Assembly: GCA_019637095.1 (NCBI GenBank)
Contig: JAHBWG010000002.1
Span: 143,537 to 207,536, forward strand
Reading direction: 5' to 3'
Length of the DNA: 64,000 bases
From: Sandaracinaceae bacterium
Lineage (GTDB): Bacteria; Myxococcota_A; Polyangia; Polyangiales; Sandaracinaceae
Below, piece after piece: positions 27,119 through 35,483 of this stretch. Position 1 is the stretch's first letter. Every line of letters begins with the position of its first letter. Under the pieces are notes generated by a model. The model worked only from the letters and a program-made list of their open reading frames with translations, searched no databases and was not told the origin of the DNA. Both the position numbers and the translations under genes were made by a program.

Positions 27119-27871
27119 GTGAGACGACGCAGGGGACGCGGGACCCGTCCGAAGGCGGGCCGCCGCACCGAGCCCGCGGAGGCGGCCCGGAGGCCGCCGC
27201 GTCACGTCGCGCCGACGCCGGCGGCGCCTCGTTGGTACGCGCAGCTCGTCGCGGCGTTCGTGCTCTTCCACCTCGCGGGGAGCTGCGTCGCCGTCCTGCC
27301 CGACGCGCGCTACGGGCTCGACCGGCGCGCGTGGGCGGACGCGCGCGTCGAGCGCGAGCTCGCGGTGTGGGCCGACCGCGTCGGCATGACGCCCAGCGCG
27401 TTCCAAGACCGGCTCTACGAGCTCGCGGTCGGCTACGAGGGCGCGCGCAGCGCCGCGCTCGCGCCCTTCGAGGCGTACTTCCGCGTGAGCGGGGTGTCGC
27501 AGAACTGGTCGATGTTCGCGGCGGGCACGGTCGAGAGCGACCGGTTCGGGCTCCGCGCACGCCGTTGCGAGGACTGCCCTTGGGAGTGGCTCTACGTGCA
27601 CGCGGACGACGACCACGCGTGGAGCCGCGCCGTCCTCGGCCACCCGCGTGTCCGCTCCGCGATCTTCCGGTGGAGCTGGCCCAGCCACGCCGGCCGCTAC
27701 GAGCGCGGCTGCCGCGCGCTCGCCGAGCGGGTCGCCTCGGCCGACGCGGACGTCGTCGCGGTCGAGTGCAGCTTCGAGCGCAGCACGCTGCCCTCGCCTT
27801 CGCGACCGGACGTCCCGGCGCCGGCGTGGGGGCGGGCGCGGGTGGTGCAAACGCGGACGGTGGCGCGGTGA
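27119..27871 (+). CDS. Hypothetical membrane-anchored partner of HTTM protein
   Basis: A 250-residue protein with a strongly basic N-terminus (RRRRGRGTRPKAGRR), one membrane helix (about 40-59, YAQLVAAFVLFHLAGSCVAV) and a soluble domain containing YFRVSGVSQNWSMFAAGTVE. The motif QNWSMF is the type of segment seen next to HTTM (vitamin K-dependent gamma-carboxylase-like) proteins, where the mature companion is encoded in the same operon. The GTG start has no clear ribosome site. Its stop overlaps the HTTM GTG (GTGA), supporting a two-subunit membrane complex. Substrate and reaction are unknown. Confidence 0.65.
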   Translation: MRRRRGRGTRPKAGRRTEPAEAARRPPRHVAPTPAAPRWYAQLVAAFVLFHLAGSCVAVLPDARYGLDRRAWADARVERELAVWADRVGMTPSAFQDRLYELAVGYEGARSAALAPFEAYFRVSGVSQNWSMFAAGTVESDRFGLRARRCEDCPWEWLYVHADDDHAWSRAVLGHPRVRSAIFRWSWPSHAGRYERGCRALAERVASADADVVAVECSFERSTLPSPSRPDVPAPAWGRARVVQTRTVAR

Positions 27872-28857
27872 GCGGCGCGAGCGAGGCGTCTCCGGGGCGC
27901 TGGGCGCGGCTCACCGGCTTGCTCGTCGGCGAGGAGGATGCGCTCGGCCTCGCGCTCGTGCGCCTGCTGGCGTGCGCGACGGTGGCCGCCCACGTCGGTC
28001 GCTTCGCCGCCACGGGCGCAGCTCGATTTGCGCTCCTCCACCGCGACCGCGGCGGGATGAGCGACGCGCACGGGTGGCTCGAGCCTCTCGGCGGCGCCGA
28101 GCCGTGGATGATCACGCTCCTCTGTGTCGTGACGTGTCTCGCGGCGATCCTCGGCGCGGTCGGCCTCTTCACGCGGGCGGCGCTGGTCGTGACGTGGCTC
28201 GGCCTGCGCGTGATCTCGAGCCTCAACCCGGAGGCGCACGGGAGCTACGACGGGCTCCTCGTCGACACGCTGTTCATCCTGATGCTGTCTGGCGCGGGGC
28301 GCGCGCTCTCCCTCGACGCGTGGCGGAGCGGCGCGCCTGCGCTGGCGGCGCGCTGGCCGCGTGTGCTGCTCGTCGCGCAGCTCGGCCTGCTGTACCTGGG
28401 CAGCGGCCTGCACAAGGGCTCGTCGGGCTGGGTGCCCGGAGGCGACGCGAGCGCGCTCTGGTACATCCTGCAGCAGCCGACGTGGTCGAGGCTCGGCGCG
28501 CTCCCGCTCGCGCTCTACCCGCTCACGCAGGTCGCGACCACGCTCGTCTGGTTCTTCGAGGTGCTCGCGCCGCTCTTCGTCGTCGCGGTGTGGTTACGCG
28601 AGAGCGCGCCGCGAGGCCGCGCGCTCGCGGCGCTGCGCCGCGGGCTCGAGGGCGTCCGCTTCGTCGAGGTCTACCTCGCGTTCGGGCTCGCGATGCACGT
28701 CGGGATCGAGGCGATGATGGAGGTCGGCCCGTTCTGCTTCGCCTCGCTCGCGCTCTACCCCGCGGCCCTCGCGCCCGCGCGGCTGCGCGCGTGGCTCGAG
28801 CGCGCGGCGGGGTGGTGGCGCGCCGTCGGCGCGAGGCGTCAGGGCGAGAGCTCGTAG
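27868..28857 (+). CDS. HTTM-domain membrane protein (gamma-carboxylase-like)
   Basis: A 329-residue polytopic protein with about seven hydrophobic segments. The HTTM hallmark is LLYLGSGLHKGSSGWVPGG (about 173-191), containing the conserved lysine equivalent to that in vitamin K-dependent gamma-glutamyl carboxylase. Earlier GLLVDTLFILMLSG and later LAFGLAMHVGIEAMMEVGPF fit the family. Bacterial HTTM proteins are uncharacterised for the most part; carboxylation is not demonstrated. Translationally coupled to the upstream gene. Its last 19 bases overlap the convergent kinase gene. Confidence 0.82.
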   Translation: MSGASEASPGRWARLTGLLVGEEDALGLALVRLLACATVAAHVGRFAATGAARFALLHRDRGGMSDAHGWLEPLGGAEPWMITLLCVVTCLAAILGAVGLFTRAALVVTWLGLRVISSLNPEAHGSYDGLLVDTLFILMLSGAGRALSLDAWRSGAPALAARWPRVLLVAQLGLLYLGSGLHKGSSGWVPGGDASALWYILQQPTWSRLGALPLALYPLTQVATTLVWFFEVLAPLFVVAVWLRESAPRGRALAALRRGLEGVRFVEVYLAFGLAMHVGIEAMMEVGPFCFASLALYPAALAPARLRAWLERAAGWWRAVGARRQGESS

Positions 28858-30980
28858 TACACCCGCTCCGTGCCGTTCGCGGGGACGTCGACGACGCGCT
28901 GGTGGACGTTCCCGTCGCGGTCGACGAGGCGCAGGCGCAGGCGCCCCGAGGTCACCGAGGCCTCGGCGATCGGGGTGGTGCCGATGAGGCGGTTGCCCAC
29001 GTACACCTTCGACCAAGGGCGCGTGTTGATCGAGAGGCGGCCGGGCGCGCGCTCGGGACCGCGATCGGCGCGGGTGAGCCTCGCCTCCACGCGCGCCTCG
29101 CCGTCGGCGGGGACCTCGACCCGCGCCTCGTGCGGCTCGAAGCCCTCTCTCTCGACGAGGATCGCGTACCCGCCGGCGGGCAGGCGCGCGAGGGTGATCG
29201 GCGTGCGTCCGGCGACGGGCTCGCCATCGAGCCGCACGCTCGCGCCGGTCGGGACCGACGTGACGACCAGCACGCCGAGGGCGAGCGGCGCCGGGGGCGG
29301 GACCGGCGCGGGCTCGGGGGTGACCGGCCGTGGATCGGCGAGCGACTCGGGCTCCGGGTCGGGGGCGCGCGGCTCGGGCGCGGTGAGCGTGGGCTCCGTG
29401 GGCGGCGGCTCGCCGCGCGGCCACACCGCGACGGTGCCGACGGCGACGAGCGCCACGACGAGCGCGGCGACGATGGCGATCCACGCGACCGGCGTGCGCG
29501 CGGGCGGCGCGGGGAGGGCCATCGCCGGCGCGCTGCCGCTCGGGGCCTCCGCGATCGGCAGGGCGGCCTGGGCCGACGGGCTCGACGCCGCGTCCGGGCT
29601 GCGCGCCCGCTGGAACGACTGCCCGAACGGCGTGGAGTCGACGAGCGGCCCCCGGCGGATCTGCTCCGCGTAGAGTCGCTGCATCAGCTCGGCCACGCGC
29701 GTGGCGTTGACGACGTGCCCCTTCGCGGCGAGCCAGCGCTCGAGCTCCGTCTGGAGCTCGGCCGCGCTCCCGTGTCGGTTCTCGCGGGCCTTGGCGAGCG
29801 CCTTCTTGATGATCGCGTCGAGCCCGTCCGGGGCGTCTTCGCGCTCCCACGCGAGCGGCGGCGGGTCCTCCTCGATGATCGCCTTCATCGTCTCGAACTC
29901 GTTGTCGCGCGTGTAGAGCGCGCGGCCGGCGAGCGTCTCCCAGAGGCAGATGCCGAGCGCGAACACGTCGGCGCGTCCGTCGAGCGGCTTGTTCAGGCAC
30001 TGCTCCGGGGCCATGTAGGAGAACTTGCCCTTCACGGTGCCGGCCTGCGTCTTCGAGGCGTGGGTCGTGGCCTTGGCGATGCCGAAGTCGAGCAACTTCA
30101 CTTGCCCGTCGTAGGCCACCATGATGTTGTGTGGGCTGACGTCGCGGTGGACGATCTCCAGCGGCCGGCCCACCGCGTCGCGCGCGTTGTGCGCGTAGGC
30201 GAGGGCGCCGGCGATGTCCGCGATGACGCGCACCGCCACCTCCGCCGGCAGCCCGCCGGCGGCGCGCGCGCGCCGGATCAGCTTGCCGAGCGGGACCCCG
30301 TTGACCCACTCCATCGCGATGAAGAAGGCGTCGTCGAGCTCGCCGAACTCGTAGATGTGACAGATGTTCGCGTGGTTGAGCTGGATGGCGAGCCGCGCCT
30401 CGTCGAGGAACATCTCGACGAACTGCTCGTCGTCGGCGACGTGGGGCAGGATGCGCTTGATCGCGAGGTAGCGGACCGCGCCGAGGCTCGTCGTCTCGCG
30501 GCCGAGGAAGATCTCCGCCATCCCGCCGAAGGCGATGCGGCCGAGGATCTCGTAGCGGCCGAACGTGCAGATCGCGGGGAGCTGTGGCGGGCGGTCCGAG
30601 GGCGGGCCGTCGCCGATCACGTCGATCGCGTCGAGCGCGATGTCGATGCTCGCCGAGTCGACGGTATCGCTCGCGGCGCTGGCGTCGCTCGCGTCGAGCG
30701 CGTCGAGCGCGTCGAGCTCCGCCGACTCGGTGCTCTGGGTCCTGCCCTTGCGGCGCACGGGCGCGAGGGCGGGGAGGTCGGTGCGGGTCGGCGGCGCGGA
30801 CGAGCGCGTCGAGCGCTCGCCGGGGACGTCCGCGCGCCGCGCGCCGGTGACGACGCCCTTGGCCTCGGGGAGCGCGGCCACCCGCGCCTCGAGCGTCGCG
30901 ACGGAGGCGAGCGCGCGCCCGGGCGGCGGTGGCGGCGGCACCTTCCGCTTGGCGCCGCCATCGTTCGGTGGCTCCTTCAT
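28839..30980 (-). CDS. Membrane-anchored Ser/Thr protein kinase with PEGA domain
   Basis: A 713-residue Hanks-type kinase. About 140 disordered residues precede the kinase domain (about 142-410): GRIAFGGMAEIF loop, YLAIKRI (catalytic Lys), IVHRDVSPHNIM catalytic loop, LLDFGIAK (DFG) and SYMAPEQC. The HRDVSPHN loop in place of HRDLKPEN is common in myxobacterial kinases. A membrane helix (about 500-516, AWIAIVAALVVALVAVG) leads to an extracytoplasmic Pro/Glu-rich linker and a PEGA repeat (SVPTGASVRLDGEPVAGRTP), with a second related stretch at the end (KVYVGNRLIGTTPI). The PEGA part likely contacts envelope structures. A PP2C phosphatase is at 36961-37707. Divergent from the 31061 gene. Confidence 0.92.
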   Translation of the reverse strand: MKEPPNDGGAKRKVPPPPPPGRALASVATLEARVAALPEAKGVVTGARRADVPGERSTRSSAPPTRTDLPALAPVRRKGRTQSTESAELDALDALDASDASAASDTVDSASIDIALDAIDVIGDGPPSDRPPQLPAICTFGRYEILGRIAFGGMAEIFLGRETTSLGAVRYLAIKRILPHVADDEQFVEMFLDEARLAIQLNHANICHIYEFGELDDAFFIAMEWVNGVPLGKLIRRARAAGGLPAEVAVRVIADIAGALAYAHNARDAVGRPLEIVHRDVSPHNIMVAYDGQVKLLDFGIAKATTHASKTQAGTVKGKFSYMAPEQCLNKPLDGRADVFALGICLWETLAGRALYTRDNEFETMKAIIEEDPPPLAWEREDAPDGLDAIIKKALAKARENRHGSAAELQTELERWLAAKGHVVNATRVAELMQRLYAEQIRRGPLVDSTPFGQSFQRARSPDAASSPSAQAALPIAEAPSGSAPAMALPAPPARTPVAWIAIVAALVVALVAVGTVAVWPRGEPPPTEPTLTAPEPRAPDPEPESLADPRPVTPEPAPVPPPAPLALGVLVVTSVPTGASVRLDGEPVAGRTPITLARLPAGGYAILVEREGFEPHEARVEVPADGEARVEARLTRADRGPERAPGRLSINTRPWSKVYVGNRLIGTTPIAEASVTSGRLRLRLVDRDGNVHQRVVDVPANGTERVYYELSP

Positions 30981-31015
30981 CGCACCCTCACCAGGATAGC
31001 CGATCGCGCCGCGAA

Positions 31016-31058
31016 TGCGCAGGATGCGTACTCGCGGGCCGCGGGTGTATCCTGCGCA
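31016..31058. promoter_or_regulatory. Inverted repeat in the divergent kinase spacer
   Basis: Perfect 10-bp arms TGCGCAGGAT (31016-31025) and ATCCTGCGCA (31049-31058), 23 bases apart, fill the 80-bp spacer between the Ser/Thr kinase and the 31061 gene. The second arm abuts the GTG start at 31061. It could be a dimeric operator for both genes or a looping site. Confidence 0.5.
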
Positions 31059-31060
31059 GG

Positions 31061-31942
31061 GTGTCCTCTTCGGTCGGCCGCATCGCGCTCGTGCTCACGC
31101 TCCTGCTGGCGGTGGCGCCGGCCGCGGCGCAAGGCTCGGGTGACGCCGCCGCCTCGCTCGCGCGAGCGCGGGAGCTCCTGCTCTACGCCGACTACCCCGG
31201 CGCCCTCGCCGCCGTGACGGCGCTGCTCGAGCGAGAGGACCTCGACGCGACCCAGCGCAACACGGCCCTCGAGGTGCTCGCGACGGTCCACGTCGCGCAG
31301 CGCAACAACGCCGCGGCGGACCGGGCGCTCGCGCAGCTGTACGCGCGCGACCCGGGCCATCGGCTCTCGGACGTGGACGCGAGCCCGCCGGTGATCGCCG
31401 CGTTCGGCCGGCTCCGCGCGAACCCGCCGCCCGCGCTGCCGATGCGCCTCTCGGATCGGACGGAGCCGCTCGCGACCCGCCGCGCGCCGGAGATTTCCGT
31501 CGCGATCGAGGAGGGCGCGGACCTCGTCGAGACGCTCCGCCTCTCGTACCGGCACGGCGGTGGCGCGTACCTCTCCGTGGCGATGGAGCGCGATGGCGCG
31601 CTCGCGCGCGCGCAGATCCCGGTCCTCGACGAGGCGGACTCGTACCCCGTGGAGTACACGGTCGAGGCGCGCGCGCCGAGCGGGCACGTGCTCGCGCGGA
31701 TCGCGTCGGAGGCGGAGCCCGCGCGCCTCGTGGTCCCGGCGCGCGCCGGCGGGCTCGCGGTCGAGGCGCCGCGCGAGGCACCGGCCGGCGGGGGCGACGA
31801 TGGGGTGGTGATCGGCGTGGTGATCGGCGTGGTCGCGGCCGCGCTGCTCGCCGGCGGCATCGTCGTGGCGGTCGCGCTCGCGGGCGGCGGACCGCAGGAC
31901 GGAAGCCTCGGGAACATCGAGCTCCCGCTGCTCCGCTTCTGA
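31061..31942 (+). CDS. Hypothetical exported TPR-like protein
   Basis: A 293-residue protein. A signal peptide (GRIALVLTLLLAVAPAAAQG) is followed by TPR-like helices (ARELLLYADYPGALAAVTAL, TALEVLATVHVAQRNNAAAD), a beta-rich middle (LRLSYRHGGGAYLSVAMERD) and a C-terminal membrane helix (about 247-275) near the end. Similar proteins accompany Ser/Thr kinases in myxobacteria, but this one has no recognised family. GTG at 31061 is the start that fits the signal peptide. Divergent from the kinase across an inverted repeat; possibly an envelope partner of its PEGA domain (inference). Confidence 0.6.
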   Translation: MSSSVGRIALVLTLLLAVAPAAAQGSGDAAASLARARELLLYADYPGALAAVTALLEREDLDATQRNTALEVLATVHVAQRNNAAADRALAQLYARDPGHRLSDVDASPPVIAAFGRLRANPPPALPMRLSDRTEPLATRRAPEISVAIEEGADLVETLRLSYRHGGGAYLSVAMERDGALARAQIPVLDEADSYPVEYTVEARAPSGHVLARIASEAEPARLVVPARAGGLAVEAPREAPAGGGDDGVVIGVVIGVVAAALLAGGIVVAVALAGGGPQDGSLGNIELPLLRF

Positions 31943-31983
31943 GGCGCAGGGGCTCTGAGGCGCCGGGCGCGATCCCGACGAGG

Positions 31984-34077
31984 TCAGAGGCCGCTGATCG
32001 CGAGCTCGAAGCTGCCGCAGTCGCAGGTGCCGCCGAGGTAGCCGTCGACGAAGAGGTAGTAGAGACCCGGCCCCAGCGTCGTCGTGACCGATGAGCGGAG
32101 GGCGCGGTTGCAGGCGCGCATCCCCCCGCACGCGTCGTCGTTGCAGGCGGGCATGTTCGCGGCGCCGTCGAGGGCGCAGACGTGGCGGACGTAGAGCGCG
32201 GAGTCGTAGGTCGACCCCGCCTGACAGCCGTTGAACGTGACGGTGCGCGCGCTCGGCAGGACGAAGTAATAGACGCGGTCGTTCGCGCCGCCGGTGCCCA
32301 CGAAGCCGCACTCGCTGGTGACCGCGGGGCGGTAGTCGGCGCCGAACGTGCAGGTGTTGCCGCTCAGCGTCGTCGCGCCCGCGGGGAGGAACGTCGGCTG
32401 GCCGCAGCGATCGCTCGGCGTGGCCGGCGCGCCGAGGTACACGTCGACGACGACGCTGTCGCTCGCCGGCGCCTTCGTGTCGACGAACACGTTGTAGGAG
32501 CCGGCCGGCAGGGCCGTGAGCTGGAGGGTCGAGGTGACGAGCCCGTCGGCGTCGTCGTTGCACCCGACCTCGACGCCGTCCGCGCAGCCGCAGCGGCGCA
32601 CGTAGACGACCGTGTCCACCCCCGCGGACGCGTGCGTGGTGATGAACACGTCCGAGGGCGCGGCGAGCGTGAAGGTGAGGTAGCCCTCCGCGCCGGGACC
32701 CCCGCAGCTCCCCGTCTGCGCGTGCGCGGCGAGCGGGACGGTGAAGCGTCCGCCGGGCGCCGAGACGGTGGTCGCGCCGGCGCACGCCGCGCAGGACCCG
32801 CATCCTTCGTCGACCGCGCCGTCGCAGTTGTCGTCGACCCCGTTGCAGACCTCCGCGGGCGGGACGCACGCGCCCCAGGCGCAGGCCGCGTCGCACGCCG
32901 AGAGCCCCGTCGAGCCGCAAGACGTCGTGCAGAATCGGGTCGCCGGCGGCGTGCAGTCGAAGCCGTTGTCGATCGCCCCGTCGCAGTCGTCGTCGAGCCC
33001 GTTGCACGTCTCGGCGGGTGGCGTGCAGCCGGCGCCGAAGGTGCAGTCGAGGCGGCACGTCCGCGTCCCCATCGAGCCGCACGTCGTGGTGCACGCGCTG
33101 CTCCGGCCCGAGCAGCACTCGAAGCCGTTGTCGCAGACGCCGTCGCAGTCGTCGTCCGCCCCGTTGCAGGCCTCCGTGGCGTCGGGGCTCACGAGCGGGT
33201 CCGAGTCGTCGCAGTCGGTCGCGGGCACGCCACCCACGGAGGGGCACGCTGCGTCGCCGTACCCGTCGCCGTCGCGGTCGCGGGTGCGCTGCACACACAT
33301 CGCGCTGGCGCCCTCTTCGCAGCGACCGGTGGTGCACTCGTCCATGTCGTCGCAGCTCACCGCCGTCCCCGCGACGCAGACCGCGCCCACGCACCGCTCG
33401 GCGCCGTTGCAGGCGCGCGCGTCGTCGCACTCCGCGTCCCCGTCGCACGCGCGAGGCGGGCAGCCGGCGACCGGGTCACAGGTCGTCCCCGCGCGGCACA
33501 GCGCGTCCTCGGGCGTGCTCGCGCACGCACCGGCGGCGCAGCGATCGACGGTGCACGCGACGCCGTCGTCACAGTCTTCGTCGCGCGCACACCCGAGGCC
33601 GCCGTCGAGGAGGGACCCGTCGAGCGTCCCCCCGTCCGTGGGGCCGCCGTCGCCGGCGCCCCCGTCGGGCTCCTGCACGCCCTCGCAGCGGCCCGCGACG
33701 CAGTCGCGCCCCTCCTCGCAGACCACGCCCACGCAGTCGCGCCCGATGGCGACGGCGACGCGCGTCTGCACTCCCGGCACGAAGGCGCTCCGCACGACCC
33801 GCCTCGCGACGAACGCGCCGCCGCGCGACGCGGTCACGGTGATCGTCACGCCGCCGCGCTCCATCGCTCCGGGCCGGATCGAGACCGTCTGGGGCCAGGT
33901 CCCGTCGAGGTCGTAGCGGCGCTCGACGACGTTGCCGTTGTCGCCGCGGACCACGAGGTCGAGCGCGTCGACCTCGCCAGGGACCGCGAGGGGCGAGGTG
34001 ATCTCGACGAGCAGCGCGGTGGAGTCCGCACACCCGCTGGTGAGCACGAGGGCGAGGAGCCAGGCGCGGCGGGGCAT
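31984..34077 (-). CDS. Large cysteine-rich lipoprotein with MopE-type repeats
   Basis: About 697 residues. The signal ends in a lipobox (LALVLTSGC). A beta-sandwich-like domain (about 15-110) precedes EGF-like/cysteine-rich blocks and a Asp/Gly linker. Then come DGDGYGDAACPSVGG and three CNG-DDxCDG repeats (CNGADDDCDGVCDNG, CNGLDDDCDGAIDNG, CNGVDDNCDGAVDEG), the MopE-like putative metal-binding signature. The last 250 residues contain two pre-peptidase-like beta domains (VFITTHASAGVDTVVYVRRC; YYFVLPSARTVTFNGC). ATG 34077 gives the best signal peptide; ATG 34086 is also in frame. Probably surface exposed; function unknown. Confidence 0.72.
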   Translation of the reverse strand: MPRRAWLLALVLTSGCADSTALLVEITSPLAVPGEVDALDLVVRGDNGNVVERRYDLDGTWPQTVSIRPGAMERGGVTITVTASRGGAFVARRVVRSAFVPGVQTRVAVAIGRDCVGVVCEEGRDCVAGRCEGVQEPDGGAGDGGPTDGGTLDGSLLDGGLGCARDEDCDDGVACTVDRCAAGACASTPEDALCRAGTTCDPVAGCPPRACDGDAECDDARACNGAERCVGAVCVAGTAVSCDDMDECTTGRCEEGASAMCVQRTRDRDGDGYGDAACPSVGGVPATDCDDSDPLVSPDATEACNGADDDCDGVCDNGFECCSGRSSACTTTCGSMGTRTCRLDCTFGAGCTPPAETCNGLDDDCDGAIDNGFDCTPPATRFCTTSCGSTGLSACDAACAWGACVPPAEVCNGVDDNCDGAVDEGCGSCAACAGATTVSAPGGRFTVPLAAHAQTGSCGGPGAEGYLTFTLAAPSDVFITTHASAGVDTVVYVRRCGCADGVEVGCNDDADGLVTSTLQLTALPAGSYNVFVDTKAPASDSVVVDVYLGAPATPSDRCGQPTFLPAGATTLSGNTCTFGADYRPAVTSECGFVGTGGANDRVYYFVLPSARTVTFNGCQAGSTYDSALYVRHVCALDGAANMPACNDDACGGMRACNRALRSSVTTTLGPGLYYLFVDGYLGGTCDCGSFELAISGL

Positions 34078-34165
34078 CGGCTCCATGGTACGTCGAAACC
34101 GCGCCCGGCGTGGAGCCCACCGCGCGCTTGCGCGCGCTTGGCCGGCGGCGTAGCCCCGAGCCGCC

Positions 34166-35440
34166 ATGAAGATCGTCGACCCCGAGACGGCGCTCGGCGC
34201 CGTCCGCTCCTCGATGCGCGTCTACGTGCACGAGGCGCTGATGGCTCCCCTCTCGCTCATCGACGCGCTCGCCGAGCGCGCCCGCACGCTGCGCTCGGTC
34301 GAGGTCGTGCACCTCCACACGAACGCGCCTGCGCCCTACGTCGAGCCCGCGTTCGACGGCCACGTCCGGCACAACGCGCTCTTCTGTGGGCCGAACGTGC
34401 GCGCCGCCGTGCAGGCGGGCCGGGCGGACTTCACGCCGGTGTTCCTCTCGGAGATCCCCCAGCTCTTCCGCGACGGCACGCTCCCCCTCGACGTCGCGCT
34501 CGTGCAGGTCTCGCCGCCGGACCGCCACGGCTTCTGCCGCCTCGGGCTCTCCGTCGCGACGGCGCGCGCGGCGGTCGACCACGCGGACGTCGTCATCGCC
34601 GAGATCAACCCGCAGGTGCCGCGCACCCTCGGGCACAGCGCGGTCCACGTCAGCCGCATCCACTACGCCGTCGAGGTCGATCGCGCGCTCCCGGAGATCC
34701 CGAGCAGCCCGATCGACGAGACGGCGCGCCGCATCGGGGAGCACATCGCCGCGCAGATCCCGAACGGCGCGACGCTGCAGATGGGCATCGGCGCGATCCC
34801 GGAGTCGGTCCTCGAGGCGCTGCACCGCCACGAAGACCTCGGCATCCACACCGAGATGTTCAGCGACGCGCTCATCCCGCTCGTCGAGTCCGGCGCGGTG
34901 AGCTGCCAGAAGAAGACGCGCTTCGAGGGCCGCATCGTGACGAGCTTCGCGATGGGCACCGAGCGGCTGCGGGCCTTCGTCGATCAGAACCCTTTCGTCG
35001 AGTTCCACCCGAGCGAGCTCGTCAACGATCCGGTCGAGATCGGCAAGCAGCACCGGATGATCGCCATCAACTCCGCGCTGCAGATCGACCTCACCGGGCA
35101 GGTCTGCGCCGACTCGATCGGCGATCAGATCTACAGCGGGATCGGCGGGCAGATGGACTTCGTCCGCGGTGCGCAGTGGAGCCCCGGCGGGATGGCGTTC
35201 ATCGCGCTGCCCTCGACGGCGAAGGGCGGCGCGCTCTCCCGGATCGTCGCGCGGCTCGATCCCGGGGCGGGCGTGGTGACGACCCGCGGGCACGTGGAGT
35301 ACGTCGTGACCGAGCACGGCGCGGTGAGCCTGCGCGGGCGCTCGCTCCGGCAGCGCGCCGAGCTCCTCATCTCGATCGCCCACCCCGACCACCGCGGGGA
35401 GCTCCGGCGCGCCGCGGTCGCGCGCAGGCTGATCGCCTGA
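34166..35440 (+). CDS. Acetyl-CoA hydrolase/transferase family (4-hydroxybutyrate CoA-transferase-like)
   Basis: A 424-residue class I CoA-transferase that moves CoA between acetyl-CoA and another carboxylate. The N-terminal AcCoA-hydrolase domain (about 1-180) has VEVVHLHTN and VALVQVSPPDRHGFCRLGLS; the C-terminal domain has LQMGIGAIPESVL, the GDQIYSGIGGQMDFVRGA block and GHVEYVVTEHGAV. A glutamate in the HTEMFSDAL segment (about 227-235) is the likely nucleophile by family analogy. Related to Clostridium AbfT and to propionate/succinate CoA-transferases; which acid is used cannot be settled. Starts at 34166, 88 bases from the divergent lipoprotein start. Confidence 0.9.
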   Translation: MKIVDPETALGAVRSSMRVYVHEALMAPLSLIDALAERARTLRSVEVVHLHTNAPAPYVEPAFDGHVRHNALFCGPNVRAAVQAGRADFTPVFLSEIPQLFRDGTLPLDVALVQVSPPDRHGFCRLGLSVATARAAVDHADVVIAEINPQVPRTLGHSAVHVSRIHYAVEVDRALPEIPSSPIDETARRIGEHIAAQIPNGATLQMGIGAIPESVLEALHRHEDLGIHTEMFSDALIPLVESGAVSCQKKTRFEGRIVTSFAMGTERLRAFVDQNPFVEFHPSELVNDPVEIGKQHRMIAINSALQIDLTGQVCADSIGDQIYSGIGGQMDFVRGAQWSPGGMAFIALPSTAKGGALSRIVARLDPGAGVVTTRGHVEYVVTEHGAVSLRGRSLRQRAELLISIAHPDHRGELRRAAVARRLIA

Positions 35441-35483
35441 GCGGGCTCGCGCTCGCGGCCCGGGTCGAAGTAGTGTTCGGGCC

